Below, one piece after another: positions 24,078-32,284 of a stretch of DNA of 36,304 nt. Source of the DNA: Paenibacillus sp. 32O-W (GTDB lineage: Bacteria > Bacillota > Bacilli > Paenibacillales > NBRC-103111); contig NZ_VEGP01000063.1 of NCBI RefSeq assembly GCF_007679495.1, positions 1 through 36,304 on the forward strand, written 5' to 3'. A model generated the notes under the pieces. The model did no database searches and was not told the origin of the DNA. It saw nothing but the letters and a program-made list of their open reading frames with translations. The translations under genes and the position numbers were made by a program. Numbering within the stretch: position 1 is the stretch's first letter; each line of letters starts with the position of its first letter.

Positions 24078-24827
24078 TCAGGGAGCCGCTGAAGCCTGGG
24101 CTTCGGCCGCCATGCACAAATAATAGGACAAGCCGGTTTGCTCGGCTTCCAGCATACCCCGGTGGAAATCGTCTTGGACGAAAAACCGGGCCTGCGCGGC
24201 AAATTCCGCTTCATTGATGGAATGTCCGTGCCGGTTCAGAAAATCAAGATGTGTGCGCAGATGCTTCATCACTTTTGCGTCGTCGAATTTCACCCCGCTC
24301 CTAAGGAACTCCGCCATCCCGTTCATAAAGCGTACGGCCTCCTTGGCCTGCTCGTTCAACTCCTCCGGTTGGATGGGCCCGGCTTCCAGGTCGTAGTTGT
24401 ACTTTTCCTTCAAGTATTCGCTTTGTTCGTGCAGAGCTTCCTTCCATTCTTCTTCACTGTCGAAGCCTCTAAACATAGATTGGGTATCCATAGGCTCTCC
24501 TTCCTCGGTACTGCGAATCGTTTCCTCCAAAGTATGAATCAAATCCTCCAGTCTTCTCTTGCGGGCAAGAAGAAGCCGGCGCTGATCCGACAGGACGGAT
24601 AACCGGTCTTGACCGCTTTCCAGCAGGTCTTTGATTTGCTGCAGCGGGAAGTCCAATTCCCGGTAAAACAGAATTTGCTGCAGCCGCTCCAATTCCTTCT
24701 TTCCATACAGTCGATAGCCCGCATCCGTCACCTCTCCGGGGTACAGAAGACCGATCTTATGGTAATAATGCAGTGCCTTGACCGTAACATGGGTCATCTC
24801 GGCAACTTCTTTGACGGTGTATCCCAT
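24078..24827 (-). CDS. MerR-family regulator with TipAS effector domain
   Basis: The 249-residue protein has an N-terminal MerR winged helix (YTVKEVAEMTHVTVKALHYY, then KIGLLYPGEVTDAGYRLYG, about 2-70). A coiled-coil dimer helix (about 75-112) follows, then a TipAS domain (about 118-245: SMFRGFDSEEEWKEALHEQS, FMNGMAEFLRSG, HLDFLNRHGH). TipAS domains bind thiopeptides or other bulky drugs and switch on efflux genes. The start at 24827 follows AAGGAGGTAAGG; the longer ORF adds 18 residues without a MerR match. It is divergent from the MFS gene, whose promoter carries a MerR-type operator. Activation of that pump on drug binding is the likely job. Confidence 0.9.
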   Translation of the reverse strand: MGYTVKEVAEMTHVTVKALHYYHKIGLLYPGEVTDAGYRLYGKKELERLQQILFYRELDFPLQQIKDLLESGQDRLSVLSDQRRLLLARKRRLEDLIHTLEETIRSTEEGEPMDTQSMFRGFDSEEEWKEALHEQSEYLKEKYNYDLEAGPIQPEELNEQAKEAVRFMNGMAEFLRSGVKFDDAKVMKHLRTHLDFLNRHGHSINEAEFAAQARFFVQDDFHRGMLEAEQTGLSYYLCMAAEAQASAAP

Positions 24828-24959
24828 CCGCCTTACCTCCTTCCACAAGCATTGTAAAGCCTCCCCTTGGGTCAGAGTCAATCCTTATTCCGTTTAACTG
24901 CCTTTGTAACTGAAGAATACACGGAAGAAAATTTTCCCTTCGAAATACTTTCAACCCCG

Positions 24960-24990
24960 TTGACTCTCCTCTGAGAGGAGGCCCTACAAT
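24960..24990 (+). promoter_or_regulatory. MerR-type promoter with dyad in a 19-bp spacer
   Basis: TTGACT (24960-24965) and TACAAT (24985-24990) are 19 bp apart, two bases longer than optimal. The spacer holds CTCCTCTGAGAGGAG (24966-24980), a perfect 7-bp-arm palindrome around one G. This is the classic layout for activation by DNA untwisting by MerR-family proteins. It drives the MFS gene at 25041. Confidence 0.85.
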
Positions 24991-25040
24991 GAGCCTCGGA
25001 ATTCCGAATAATATTCACCTTGAAAGGAGAAGTAGGGAAA

Positions 25041-26267
25041 ATGTCATCTCCCCGTGAGGCTCTTCGCAGCCGATATGTCCGGGCCGTTATGGTGTCCGGA
25101 TTGTTCTCGCAGATCGGCATCTGGGTCCGGAATCTATCCGTCCTGTTATTTGTTATGGAGCAAACCGGAGGAAACGCTCTGGCTGTTTCCATGATCTCTG
25201 TGGCCGAGTACGCGCCTATCTTCATATTCTCGTTCTTGGGGGGTGTATTCGCGGACCGTTGGCGACCAAGAAGAACGGTTATTTGGTGCGATCTTCTCAG
25301 CGCCCTATCGGTATTTGCCGTTCTGGCTTCCTTCGAACTGGGCGCGTGGCCGGCCGTATTTTTCACCACATTGTGTTCCTCCATTCTGTCGCAATTTGCC
25401 CAACCCTCCGGTATGAAGCTGTTTAAAATCCATGTGCCGGAAGATCAGGCCCAAGCGAGCATGTCCTTGCTGCAGACGATGATCTCTGTCTTTATGATTG
25501 TGGGGCCGATGCTGGGCACCGTTGTATATCAAAACCTGGGCATGGCTGCCGCAATCGCCATGACGGGCTTCTCGTTCCTGCTGTCTGCCGCCGCTATGGC
25601 CTTCATTCCGCCTGATCCCGAAGCGGGCAGCGCCGCGAAAGGGAAGACCTCCCTGTGGAAGGAAATGTCCGACGGAATCCGTTATGTGTTGTCGAGGCCG
25701 GTGCTTAGATTGCTCAGTATCAGTTTTGTGGCGGTTGGTCTCGGAGTCGGATTAATCTCGCCTCTCGGAATTTTTGTCGTGACCGAAAGGCTCGGATTGT
25801 CTCCGGAGTACCTGCAATGGCTGTTGATACCGTATGGCCTTGGGGAAATGGCGGGAGGCTTCCTCGCCTTCGGTGCGGCCGGCCGTATTCCTCCGCAGAG
25901 GCTATTGGTGCTTGGTCTGGTTATGAACGCCGCAGGGATTGCCCTAATGGGGGTATCCGGCGTACTATGGCTGGCTATGCTGGCCCAGCTTATCATCGCT
26001 CTGTTTCAACCCGCCATCTTTATCGGAAATCATTCGCTTGTGATCCAAAATACGGACGTATCGTTCATAGGCCGGGTAACAGGCATCCGAACCCCTCTTA
26101 TGACCGGTTCTATGGTGATTATGATGAGTTTATCCGGGGTTCTGAAGGAAATGTTTCCGCTCATTGTCCTGTATTCGGCTGCAGCTCTGTTATTTATCAT
26201 CGGAACGTTGGTCGTCCTGCCGCTTCCGGGGACTAAGAGCGAGACACTGGGAGCGGACAAGAACTAA
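25041..26267 (+). CDS. MFS efflux transporter
   Basis: The 408-residue protein has about twelve predicted helices. It carries the MFS loop motif GGVFADRWRPRR between helices 2 and 3, and SSILSQFAQPSGMKLFKIHV then PEDQAQASMSLLQTM, typical of the MdtG/enterobactin-exporter-like (DHA3) group of drug exporters. AAAGGAGA precedes the ATG by about eleven bases; no better start is visible. It is divergent from a MerR/TipAS regulator and has a MerR-type promoter, so drug-induced efflux is the best guess. The substrate is unknown. Confidence 0.88.
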   Translation: MSSPREALRSRYVRAVMVSGLFSQIGIWVRNLSVLLFVMEQTGGNALAVSMISVAEYAPIFIFSFLGGVFADRWRPRRTVIWCDLLSALSVFAVLASFELGAWPAVFFTTLCSSILSQFAQPSGMKLFKIHVPEDQAQASMSLLQTMISVFMIVGPMLGTVVYQNLGMAAAIAMTGFSFLLSAAAMAFIPPDPEAGSAAKGKTSLWKEMSDGIRYVLSRPVLRLLSISFVAVGLGVGLISPLGIFVVTERLGLSPEYLQWLLIPYGLGEMAGGFLAFGAAGRIPPQRLLVLGLVMNAAGIALMGVSGVLWLAMLAQLIIALFQPAIFIGNHSLVIQNTDVSFIGRVTGIRTPLMTGSMVIMMSLSGVLKEMFPLIVLYSAAALLFIIGTLVVLPLPGTKSETLGADKN

Positions 26268-26419
26268 CGATGACGCAAGCGGGGAGAAGATTCTTAATGC
26301 TTCTAGCCCGAGGAAGGAGTAAACGGAGCAGGCAAAAATAGGCTATAATCATACTTTCCCTGTGTACAGCGGGCTGGATATGCTATTCTGAAAGGAACTA
26401 TTTTCGGGAGGCGATGTTT

Positions 26420-26485
26420 ATGGTTAGCAGTGTATATGTCGTTCAGGGGCTCATTCGAGGGGGGACCGCATCATTCGCCCTATAA
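26420..26485 (+). CDS. Possible 21-residue leader peptide
   Basis: ATG at 26420 with GGGAGG eight bases upstream opens a 21-codon frame, MVSSVYVVQGLIRGGTASFA-L, ended by TAA. Its 3' half overlaps GAGGGGG (26457-26463), which can pair with CCCCCTC (26494-26500) just past the stop. A strong binding site, tiny size and an overlapping hairpin resemble a regulatory leader peptide, but nothing proves translation. Just upstream, TATAAT at 26344 could be a promoter -10. The rest of 26268-26419 shows no gene. Confidence 0.35.
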   Translation: MVSSVYVVQGLIRGGTASFAL

Positions 26486-26522
26486 ACTGTGATCCCCCTC
26501 AGAATCTGAAAGGGGTATCCTA

Positions 26523-26690
26523 TTGTTCAACCATAAGCAAGCGGAGACATATTTAAACCGGTACGGTGAGCGGCTCGGCGTCCATTGGTCTGCGAGCAAG
26601 CAAACTTATCCAGTAGCGGTTGGCCGGGCAGTGCCGGTCCGATCTGGAGCCAACCCTAGTTCAGGGGAGGCCGGACATGGAGCTTCCTAG
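26523..26690 (+). CDS. Possible small protein overlapping the Rsm22-like gene
   Basis: TTG at 26523, preceded by AAAGGGG, opens a 55-residue frame (FNHKQAETYLNRYGERLGVH then WSASKQTYPVAVGRAVPVRS). It ends 14 bases inside the start of the methyltransferase gene, which would allow coupled translation. The first 35 residues look protein-like and amphipathic; the tail is low in pattern. I do not recognise it. It may be a real small protein, a decayed gene end or chance. Confidence 0.35.
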   Translation: MFNHKQAETYLNRYGERLGVHWSASKQTYPVAVGRAVPVRSGANPSSGEAGHGAS

Positions 26691-27669
26691 AGATTTACGG
26701 CAGGCTATTGATGTAGAGATCGCGCTGCGCTCATCCAAGCAGCTTGCGGTCGCCGCGGCGAGGCTGTCCAGCCGCTATCGCACAGGCTTGTCTTCGGGAA
26801 GAGGCAAGTTTCTGCAATCGCAGGAGGATGTGGAAGCTTATGCGGCATTTCGCCTTCCAGCCACTTTTGCAGCGGTATATTCGACGGCAAGGGAGGTTCA
26901 AGACCGGCTTCCGGGCTGGTCCCCCGATACTTTATTGGACATAGGGGCCGGTCCGGGTACGGCTATGTGGGCAGCGGCCGCTGTATGGCCGGGGCTGATC
27001 AGCCGGATAACGCTCATGGAACGCGAGGAAGGCATGATTGACCTTGGCAGACGTTTGGCTGCCCATTCATCCTTCTCCGCAATTCGGGAAGCCCATTGGC
27101 GTAGGCTTGATCTCAGAGGGAGATGGGGCGTCAGCGCGCATGATCTGGTGATCGCGTCTTATGTGCTGGGAGAGATGCCTTCCAGCGACTGCGAGGCTAT
27201 CATCGGCAAGCTCTGGGAATCGACCTCCCACACATTGGTTATCATCGAGCCGGGCACACCGGCAGGGTTTGCGCGTATCCGGCAGGCTCGGGAGCAGTTG
27301 CTGTCTATAGGAGGTCGGATTATAGCTCCATGCCCTCATGAGAACCGATGTCCTATGTCCGGGCGGAACTGGTGCCATTTTGCGGCGAGGGTATCCCGCT
27401 CGCGGCTTCATCGTCTGGCCAAAGCGGGGGAACTCGCCTATGAAGACGAGAAATTTTCCTATATCTGCATTTCTCGGGCCGGCGGCACGACGATTTCAGG
27501 AAGAGTCATCCGCCATCCCCAGGTTCATACAGGGTTTATCCGGCTCGAGCTTTGTACCCCGCAAGGGCTGGATGAGACGGTCGTCACCCGCAAGGACCGC
27601 GATCGGTTCCGCAGGGCGCGCCATCTTCGTTGGGGCTCGCCTGTTCCAGGCCCGGACGATAGGGAATAG
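26677..27669 (+). CDS. Rsm22-family methyltransferase homologue with four-Cys iron-sulfur site
   Basis: The 330-residue protein resembles bacterial relatives of mitochondrial Rsm22/METTL17, linked to small-subunit ribosome maturation. SAM motif I is LLDIGAGPGTAMWAA (86-100), the acidic motif II is ITLMEREEGM (111-120), and SYVLGEM lies at 161-167. Cys219, Cys225 and Cys233 (CPHENRC, then WCHF) with Cys264 (YICIS) are spaced as in family members that hold a 4Fe-4S cluster. The C-terminal part is basic. The ATG at 26677 has GGGGAGG seven bases upstream; an earlier frame start at 26620 lacks one. Family membership is well supported; the exact RNA target is unknown. Confidence 0.85.
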   Translation: MELPRDLRQAIDVEIALRSSKQLAVAAARLSSRYRTGLSSGRGKFLQSQEDVEAYAAFRLPATFAAVYSTAREVQDRLPGWSPDTLLDIGAGPGTAMWAAAAVWPGLISRITLMEREEGMIDLGRRLAAHSSFSAIREAHWRRLDLRGRWGVSAHDLVIASYVLGEMPSSDCEAIIGKLWESTSHTLVIIEPGTPAGFARIRQAREQLLSIGGRIIAPCPHENRCPMSGRNWCHFAARVSRSRLHRLAKAGELAYEDEKFSYICISRAGGTTISGRVIRHPQVHTGFIRLELCTPQGLDETVVTRKDRDRFRRARHLRWGSPVPGPDDRE

Positions 27670-27728
27670 GCCACATGCCTTTTTGCGGGGCGTTACGGCT
27701 GCATCACGGTGTATTACAAGGATTCAGG

Positions 27729-27759
27729 AAGCAGTTCCCATCGCGGGACTGCTTTTCTT
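27729..27759 (+). terminator. Rho-independent terminator after the Rsm22-like gene
   Basis: AAGCAGT(T)CCC (27729-27739) pairs with GGGACTGCTT (27745-27754) with one bulged T, then TTTTCTTT. It lies 60 bases past the stop codon. The remaining bases to 27916 hold only the next gene's upstream region. Confidence 0.85.
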
Positions 27760-27916
27760 TGTGGGAGAAAATGGCCTTGTCTGGAATTCTTTATATGTAA
27801 CAGGAGAGGGCCATCTGCTCTGGGAAAATTTAGTATGCACAGCTCGTGAAAACATGTTACATTCTATATAATCAGAAAGAGCACGAACCGGCCGTCATAA
27901 GGGAGGAATTCGGGAT

Positions 27917-28477
27917 ATGCCAATCTGCATTGCTTTATTACGGGGAATTAACGTCAGCGGGCAGAAGATTATAAAGATGGATCAGTTGTCCGCTATTTTC
28001 GAATCGTTAGGCTTTCAAAATGTGCAAACCTATATACAAAGCGGGAATGTTGTTTTTCAAACGGTGGAAGAGGAGGCAAGCAAGGAGCTGGTCCATAAAA
28101 TCGAAAGCCGGCTCAAGGAGACGCTTGGTTACGAGGTTACCGTAGTTCTAAGAACGATGGAGGAGTTGGAGGAGGTTGTGGAACGGAACCCTTATGACCT
28201 GCCTTCCCTCACTCCGGATGAGAAGGTGTATGTCAGCTTTCTTAGTGGGGAACCGGCGCAAGAAGCCAAGGATCGGTTATTGTCTTATAAAAATGAAATA
28301 GATGATTATCGTCTCCGCACCCGGGAAGTTTACATTCTATGCCGCAAAGGCTACGGGAAATCTCTGTTTTCCAATAATTTCCTCGAGAAAAAGCTTGGTC
28401 TGGCGGCTACGACACGCAACTGGGCCACAGTCAACAAGCTTGTAGCAATGGCCGAAAGCTTAAGGAGCAAAGGATAA
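27917..28477 (+). CDS. DUF1697 domain protein
   Basis: The 186-residue protein matches DUF1697 end to end: ICIALLRGINVSGQKIIKMD, SLGFQNVQTYIQSGNVVFQT, EVTVVLRTMEELEEVVERNP, VYVSFL, and the C-terminal FLEKKLGLAATTRNWATVNKL. The family is widespread in bacteria and has no established function that I know of. No signal peptide or membrane segment is visible, so it is cytoplasmic. AGGGAGGAA stands before the ATG. The aminotransferase gene follows after 14 bases in the same direction, so they probably share a transcript. Confidence 0.9.
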   Translation: MPICIALLRGINVSGQKIIKMDQLSAIFESLGFQNVQTYIQSGNVVFQTVEEEASKELVHKIESRLKETLGYEVTVVLRTMEELEEVVERNPYDLPSLTPDEKVYVSFLSGEPAQEAKDRLLSYKNEIDDYRLRTREVYILCRKGYGKSLFSNNFLEKKLGLAATTRNWATVNKLVAMAESLRSKG

Positions 28478-28491
28478 GGAGGGACACGACC

Positions 28492-29784
28492 ATGAGTGAT
28501 TTCCATACGTTGAGCACAGAGGAATTACACGAATACCGTTTCCGGCTGCAAGAGCAGTATAACCGGTTCCGTAGCCAAAAGCTGAAACTGGATATGTCCA
28601 GAGGGAAGCCTAGTCCCGAACAACTGGATTTGGCTAACGAAATGCTGGGTCTGATCCGCTCCGGGGATGATTTTCTGGCCAAGAATGGTGTAGATACCCG
28701 TAACTATGGGGGCTTGGACGGGATTCCCGAGGCGAAGGAGTTGTTCGCCCCAATGCTGGAGGTCCATCCGGAGGAAATCATCATAGGCGGGAACTCCAGC
28801 CTCAATATGATGCATGATACGATAGCTAGAGCTATGCTGCATGGAGTATGCGACAGTGAAATTCCGTGGGCCAAGCTGCCTGTTGTCAAATTTATGGCCC
28901 CCAGTCCGGGGTATGACCGGCACTTTGCTATCTGCGAGCTGTTCGGCATCGAAATGATAACGATAGACATGCTGCAGGACGGTCCGGATATGGATACGGT
29001 AGAGAGGCTTGTGAGCGAGGACGAGGCAATCAAAGGAATATGGTGTGTGCCCAGATACAGCAATCCGGAGGGGATCACGTATTCGGATGAAGTGGTCGAC
29101 CGGCTGGCCTCGATGAAGACGAAGGCCGGCGATTTTCGAATTTTCTGGGATGACGCCTATGCCGTACATCACTTAACCGATCGGCCCGCTTCGCTGAAGA
29201 ACATTTTGACGGCTTGTAAAGAAGCCGGTAATCCGAATAGGGTATTCCTATTCGGATCCACATCGAAGATCAGCTTCTCGGGATCCGGCGTAGCTATGAT
29301 GGCATCCAGTCAAGGGAACCTGGATTGGACGAGGAAGCTGCTTGCCGCAGAAACCATTGGCCCCGACAAGATTAATCAGCTTCGACATGTCCGTTTTTTC
29401 AAGAACTTGGATGGAATCATGGAGCATATGGCCAGACATGCGGCCATCCTGCGGCCCAAATTTGAACGGGTGCTTGATATCCTGGATTCCGAACTGGGCG
29501 GTAAATCGATAGCTTCCTGGAGCCGGCCTCAAGGGGGATATTTTATCAGCTTGAACACATTGGACGGCTGCGCCAAAGCGGTGGTCGAGATGGCAGCCGA
29601 CGCGGGGGTCGTGCTGACCAAGGCAGGAGCCACCTATCCATACGGTATAGATCCCCGTGACCGGAACATACGTCTCGCCCCTTCGTATCCGTCTATGGAA
29701 GAGCTGACGACTGCTATTCAAGTGCTGTGCCTATGCGTTCAGTTAGTGTCTATTAACAAGCTGTTGCAGGATGGGTCCAAGTAA
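28492..29784 (+). CDS. PLP-dependent class I aminotransferase (Asp_aminotransf group)
   Basis: The 430-residue protein is a fold-type I aminotransferase. Lys259 in GSTSKISFSGSG forms the internal aldimine with PLP, Asp220 in FWDDAYAVHH binds the pyridine nitrogen, and Asn191 is in YSNPEG. The N-terminal part (LDMSRGKPSPEQLDLANEML, then NYGGLDGIPEAKELFAPML) is that of the PF12897-type aspartate-aminotransferase-like group common in Firmicutes. The acceptor and donor are not determined by sequence. The start follows AAGGAGGGA. The stop codon overlaps the ATG of the next small gene by one base. Confidence 0.9.
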   Translation: MSDFHTLSTEELHEYRFRLQEQYNRFRSQKLKLDMSRGKPSPEQLDLANEMLGLIRSGDDFLAKNGVDTRNYGGLDGIPEAKELFAPMLEVHPEEIIIGGNSSLNMMHDTIARAMLHGVCDSEIPWAKLPVVKFMAPSPGYDRHFAICELFGIEMITIDMLQDGPDMDTVERLVSEDEAIKGIWCVPRYSNPEGITYSDEVVDRLASMKTKAGDFRIFWDDAYAVHHLTDRPASLKNILTACKEAGNPNRVFLFGSTSKISFSGSGVAMMASSQGNLDWTRKLLAAETIGPDKINQLRHVRFFKNLDGIMEHMARHAAILRPKFERVLDILDSELGGKSIASWSRPQGGYFISLNTLDGCAKAVVEMAADAGVVLTKAGATYPYGIDPRDRNIRLAPSYPSMEELTTAIQVLCLCVQLVSINKLLQDGSK

Positions 29785-30089
29785 TGTCCGGAGAAGCTCT
29801 GGCCGTTCAGACCTGTATTGAAATCCGCAGGGAAATCCGGGGGATAGAGGAAATCATCACCGAAGCCTCCTATGAAATGAAGCTTTACGAAGACGAAATC
29901 ACAGTCAGACGGGAAAGATTTCCGCTTCATGATGTTTTCGACATCTCCTTTTTCCGCAATCACCGGGAGGAGGGGGCGATTGGTTTTTTATATTTGCACA
30001 CAAAGAATGGAGTCCGGACCTTCTATATTAGGGAAAATCCTGACATGCTTATTGAAGTCTACAAAAAATTGTCCACAAAAGAGCTTTAG
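29784..30089 (+). CDS. Small conserved-looking protein of unknown function
   Basis: The 101-residue protein is acidic and alternates short beta strands (EMKLYEDEITVRRERFPLHD, IGFLYLHTKNGVRTFYI) before a C-terminal helix (PDMLIEVYKKLS), a pattern like a PH-type barrel. No family is recognised with confidence. Its ATG overlaps the aminotransferase stop (TAATG) and lacks a strong binding site, so it is probably translated by coupling. A strong terminator closes the unit 12 bases after its stop. Confidence 0.75.
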   Translation: MSGEALAVQTCIEIRREIRGIEEIITEASYEMKLYEDEITVRRERFPLHDVFDISFFRNHREEGAIGFLYLHTKNGVRTFYIRENPDMLIEVYKKLSTKEL

Positions 30090-30101
30090 CCGATATACGA
30101 C

Positions 30102-30132
30102 AACACCTGCCGCTGAGGCAGGTGTTTTTATT
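30102..30132 (+). terminator. Rho-independent terminator closing the aminotransferase operon
   Basis: AACACCTGCC (30102-30111) and GGCAGGTGTT (30117-30126) form a perfect 10-bp stem with loop GCTGA, followed by a T-rich run. Confidence 0.95.
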
Positions 30133-30336
30133 TTTTTGCCACATAAGAGTTCCTATTGGCTTAAAAACTTTCACTTTCGCAGAGCGAAATTGGTCCAAAG
30201 GTTTGATGTGACTGGCTGATGAAATATAAGTTTGGATATAGATCCTGCAAAACTATCGCTTTCTACTTTGAAAATCCGTCTATTTTCATTTTCTTCTGGT
30301 GCCGTTGCAAGCGGGAATGGCGCGTCTAATTGGAAA

Positions 30337-30540
30337 AAACGACTTAACTGTATTCTATACAGTTAGATTCCAGCGAATGGCAGAAAGTGATTGAAGTAAA
30401 TGGAAAAACTCCATTTAGAATCGAGTTTTTTTGCTGAAATCGCCTTTTGAGCGCAAACTAGCTGCAGGTTTTCCACTTAGTTTCCGTCTTTCGCCCTCAG
30501 AGGAACAAACTAGCTGTATGAAATCCAGTTAGACGTCCAT
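30337..30540. repeat. Intergenic repeat region, second family
   Basis: TAACTGTAT-TCT-ATACAGTTA (30345-30365) is a perfect 9-bp hairpin. Related blocks follow: AAACTAGCTGCAGG (about 30459) and AAACTAGCTGTATGAAATCC (about 30507), the latter leading into AGTTAGACG. The end, 30481-30538, matches 6204-6255. The hairpin half TAACTGTAT also resembles the AGCTGTATGAAATCCAGTTA block. The 467-base gap 30127-30593 holds only this material; I see no gene in it. Confidence 0.55.
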
Positions 30541-30593
30541 GACGAAAGAGTTGGATACGTTACCGAGCTTTTCGACAAAGAATCGTTGCGAAG

Positions 30594-31040
30594 TTATTGC
30601 AGTTTGGCAAAATGCCGGACAAGGAAGTCCCGGAATTGTAGGGCCGCCCGGGAAAGGTAGCGGTTTTCCAGCCAAGCGATATGGAAGGTGCGCTGACAAA
30701 CAGGACGGTCGATACGAAGCTTAATTAAAGGTGTTTCCGCGTCCCCTTTGCAAGCACCGACGAAAGCGACGCCGAGTCCGGCCCGAACCAGGTTGCCGAT
30801 AGCGGTCGGTTCGTCAACTTCGCACACGACGTTAAAATCCCGCGGCCCGGCAGAATGCATCATTCATCTTTCGAAACGGATACCCCTCCTTATAGCCGAT
30901 GAATGGCTCATGGGCCACCTCGCTCAAGCAGATGCTGTCCCGCTCCGCCAATCGGTCCCCGCTAGGCACGGCCAAGTAAACCTCCTCATTCAACACAGGA
31001 AGAGCACAAATTCCAGGCTGTACAATCGGCATCGTCGTCA
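30594..31040 (-). pseudogene. LysR-family regulator remnant (effector domain only)
   Basis: Two minus-strand frames together make most of a LysR substrate-binding domain. The first, from about 31040, is IVQPGICALPVLNEEVYLAV, then PSGDRLAER and HEPFIGYKEGYPFRKMNDAF. The second is FNVVCEVDEPTAIGNLVRAG, then LGVAFVG and LENRYLSRAALQFRDFLVRH. The frame changes near 30835-30865. The N-terminal helix-turn-helix (about 90 residues) and the first part of the effector domain are missing, cut off where the plus-strand MFS fragment begins. It cannot bind DNA. Confidence 0.8.
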
Positions 31041-31951
31041 GTCTGGTTCATTGGCGGTGGCTGTTCTGCATGCCGCTGCTGGTTTTGCCTATGCTGCCTT
31101 TATTTCGCAAATATTTAGGTGATGAGGAGAGGAAGAAGGGAAAATACGACGGGCTGGGGGGAAGCTTGTTGGCCGGAGCCGTCGCCCTGCTGCTTCTGGC
31201 CGTCACATATGAAAAGGGCGGATTGGCAGCCGCCGGCTTAATAGGCTTCTTGTTATTTATAGCGCGAATCCGCTATACGGCGGAACCTTTTGTCCGGCCT
31301 CATCTGTTCAAGAATAGAAGCTACTCGCTTGGCTTGGTAATGGCCTTTCTGGCGGGAGGGATTGGCTACTCCTTTCCTTTTCTAAGTCCGCAGCTTTTTT
31401 CCAATGTTTATCATTTGGTCCCGGGAGCGATCGGGCTCGCCATGTTTCCGGCTGCCATTTCTTCCGCCTTGCTGGGAAGAAGCGGGGGCAAGCTGGCGGA
31501 TGCAAAAGGTAACCCGTTTCTTTTCTATTCGGCAGCAGCTCTGCTTCTTACAGGCTTTGCTTTACTTTCTTCCTTTGCGGGAAGTCCTCCTGCTTTCATT
31601 GCCCTTTTTCTAATCATTGGCAATATCGGACAAACGTTCATGCAAATTGCCTTATCCAATACGATTTCGCGGACGCTGCCTAAGGAGCAGGTTGGTGTGG
31701 GTATGGGATTTCTGGCGATGACGAATTTTATGGCGGGTTCCGTCGCCGCTGTCATGTACAGCAAAGTGATGGACCATGGCCCCATCGTCGCCCTCAATCC
31801 GATAAACGCTTATTCTAATGCGTTTGTTTTCAGCAACATTTATTTTTTCCTGGCGGTTGGGTATACGGGAATTATTGTGTTGTATTATCTGCAATTCGAC
31901 AGGGAGGCGAGAAAGCGGCGAAGTCTGGCAGGAGGTATGGCGGAAGGCTAG
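31025..31951 (+). pseudogene. DHA2-type (14-TM) MFS transporter, N-terminus missing
   Basis: The frame is open from about 31025 (GIVVSLVHWRWLFC) to the stop at 31951, with an in-frame ATG at 31070. It carries the C-terminal helices of a 14-TM drug exporter: VRPHLFKNRSYSLGLVMAFL, LPKEQVGVGMGFLAMTNFMA, and INAYSNAFVFSNIYFFLAV, as in TetL/QacA-like proteins. Family members have about 460-480 residues, so roughly the first 150-170 (helices 1-5, including motif A) are lost. The remaining 293-309 codons are intact, so loss is probably recent. No ribosome binding site is evident. Confidence 0.8.
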
Positions 31952-31967
31952 AATCGGGGAGAATTCA

Positions 31968-32168
31968 ATGTCTACGACAAACGTTTCAAATGGCTGTAAG
32001 CTTTGTTCGCAATCAACTGGGTTCTTGGGTAATACGGATATTACCATAGATGTGATCGTAGGTCGTCATCACTTTCTGATCGGGAAGAGACGGATTAATG
32101 AAACTTGTCAGCGCAGCCCAGCGGAAGCTGGAAGCTGCCAGAGGATTATAAGCAAAATAGACAGATGA
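31968..32168 (+). CDS. Small ORF of unknown function
   Basis: The 66-codon frame starts with ATG at 31968 and has GGGGAGA before it. It encodes MSTTNVSNGCKLCSQSTG, then FLGNTDITIDVIVGRHHFLI and a basic, Cys-containing tail. The CKLC pair could bind metal, but nothing else supports a function. It follows the truncated MFS gene by 16 bases. It may be real or chance. The region 32169-32284 shows only the binding site of the next gene. Confidence 0.3.
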   Translation: MSTTNVSNGCKLCSQSTGFLGNTDITIDVIVGRHHFLIGKRRINETCQRSPAEAGSCQRIISKIDR

Positions 32169-32284
32169 AAGGATGGATAGAACATGGCCCTGTGTGAATT
32201 TAGACATTCCTCAGCTGCCCTGAGTGTGGGAAGAAATCTCCGTGTGAAGCGGCTTTATATTAGATCAGAGGGAGGGGAACAAAG

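Noticed and set aside
27338-27871. 177-codon frame overlapping the end of the Rsm22-like gene
   Set aside because: It runs out of frame through the four-Cys methyltransferase and across its terminator, with no binding site.
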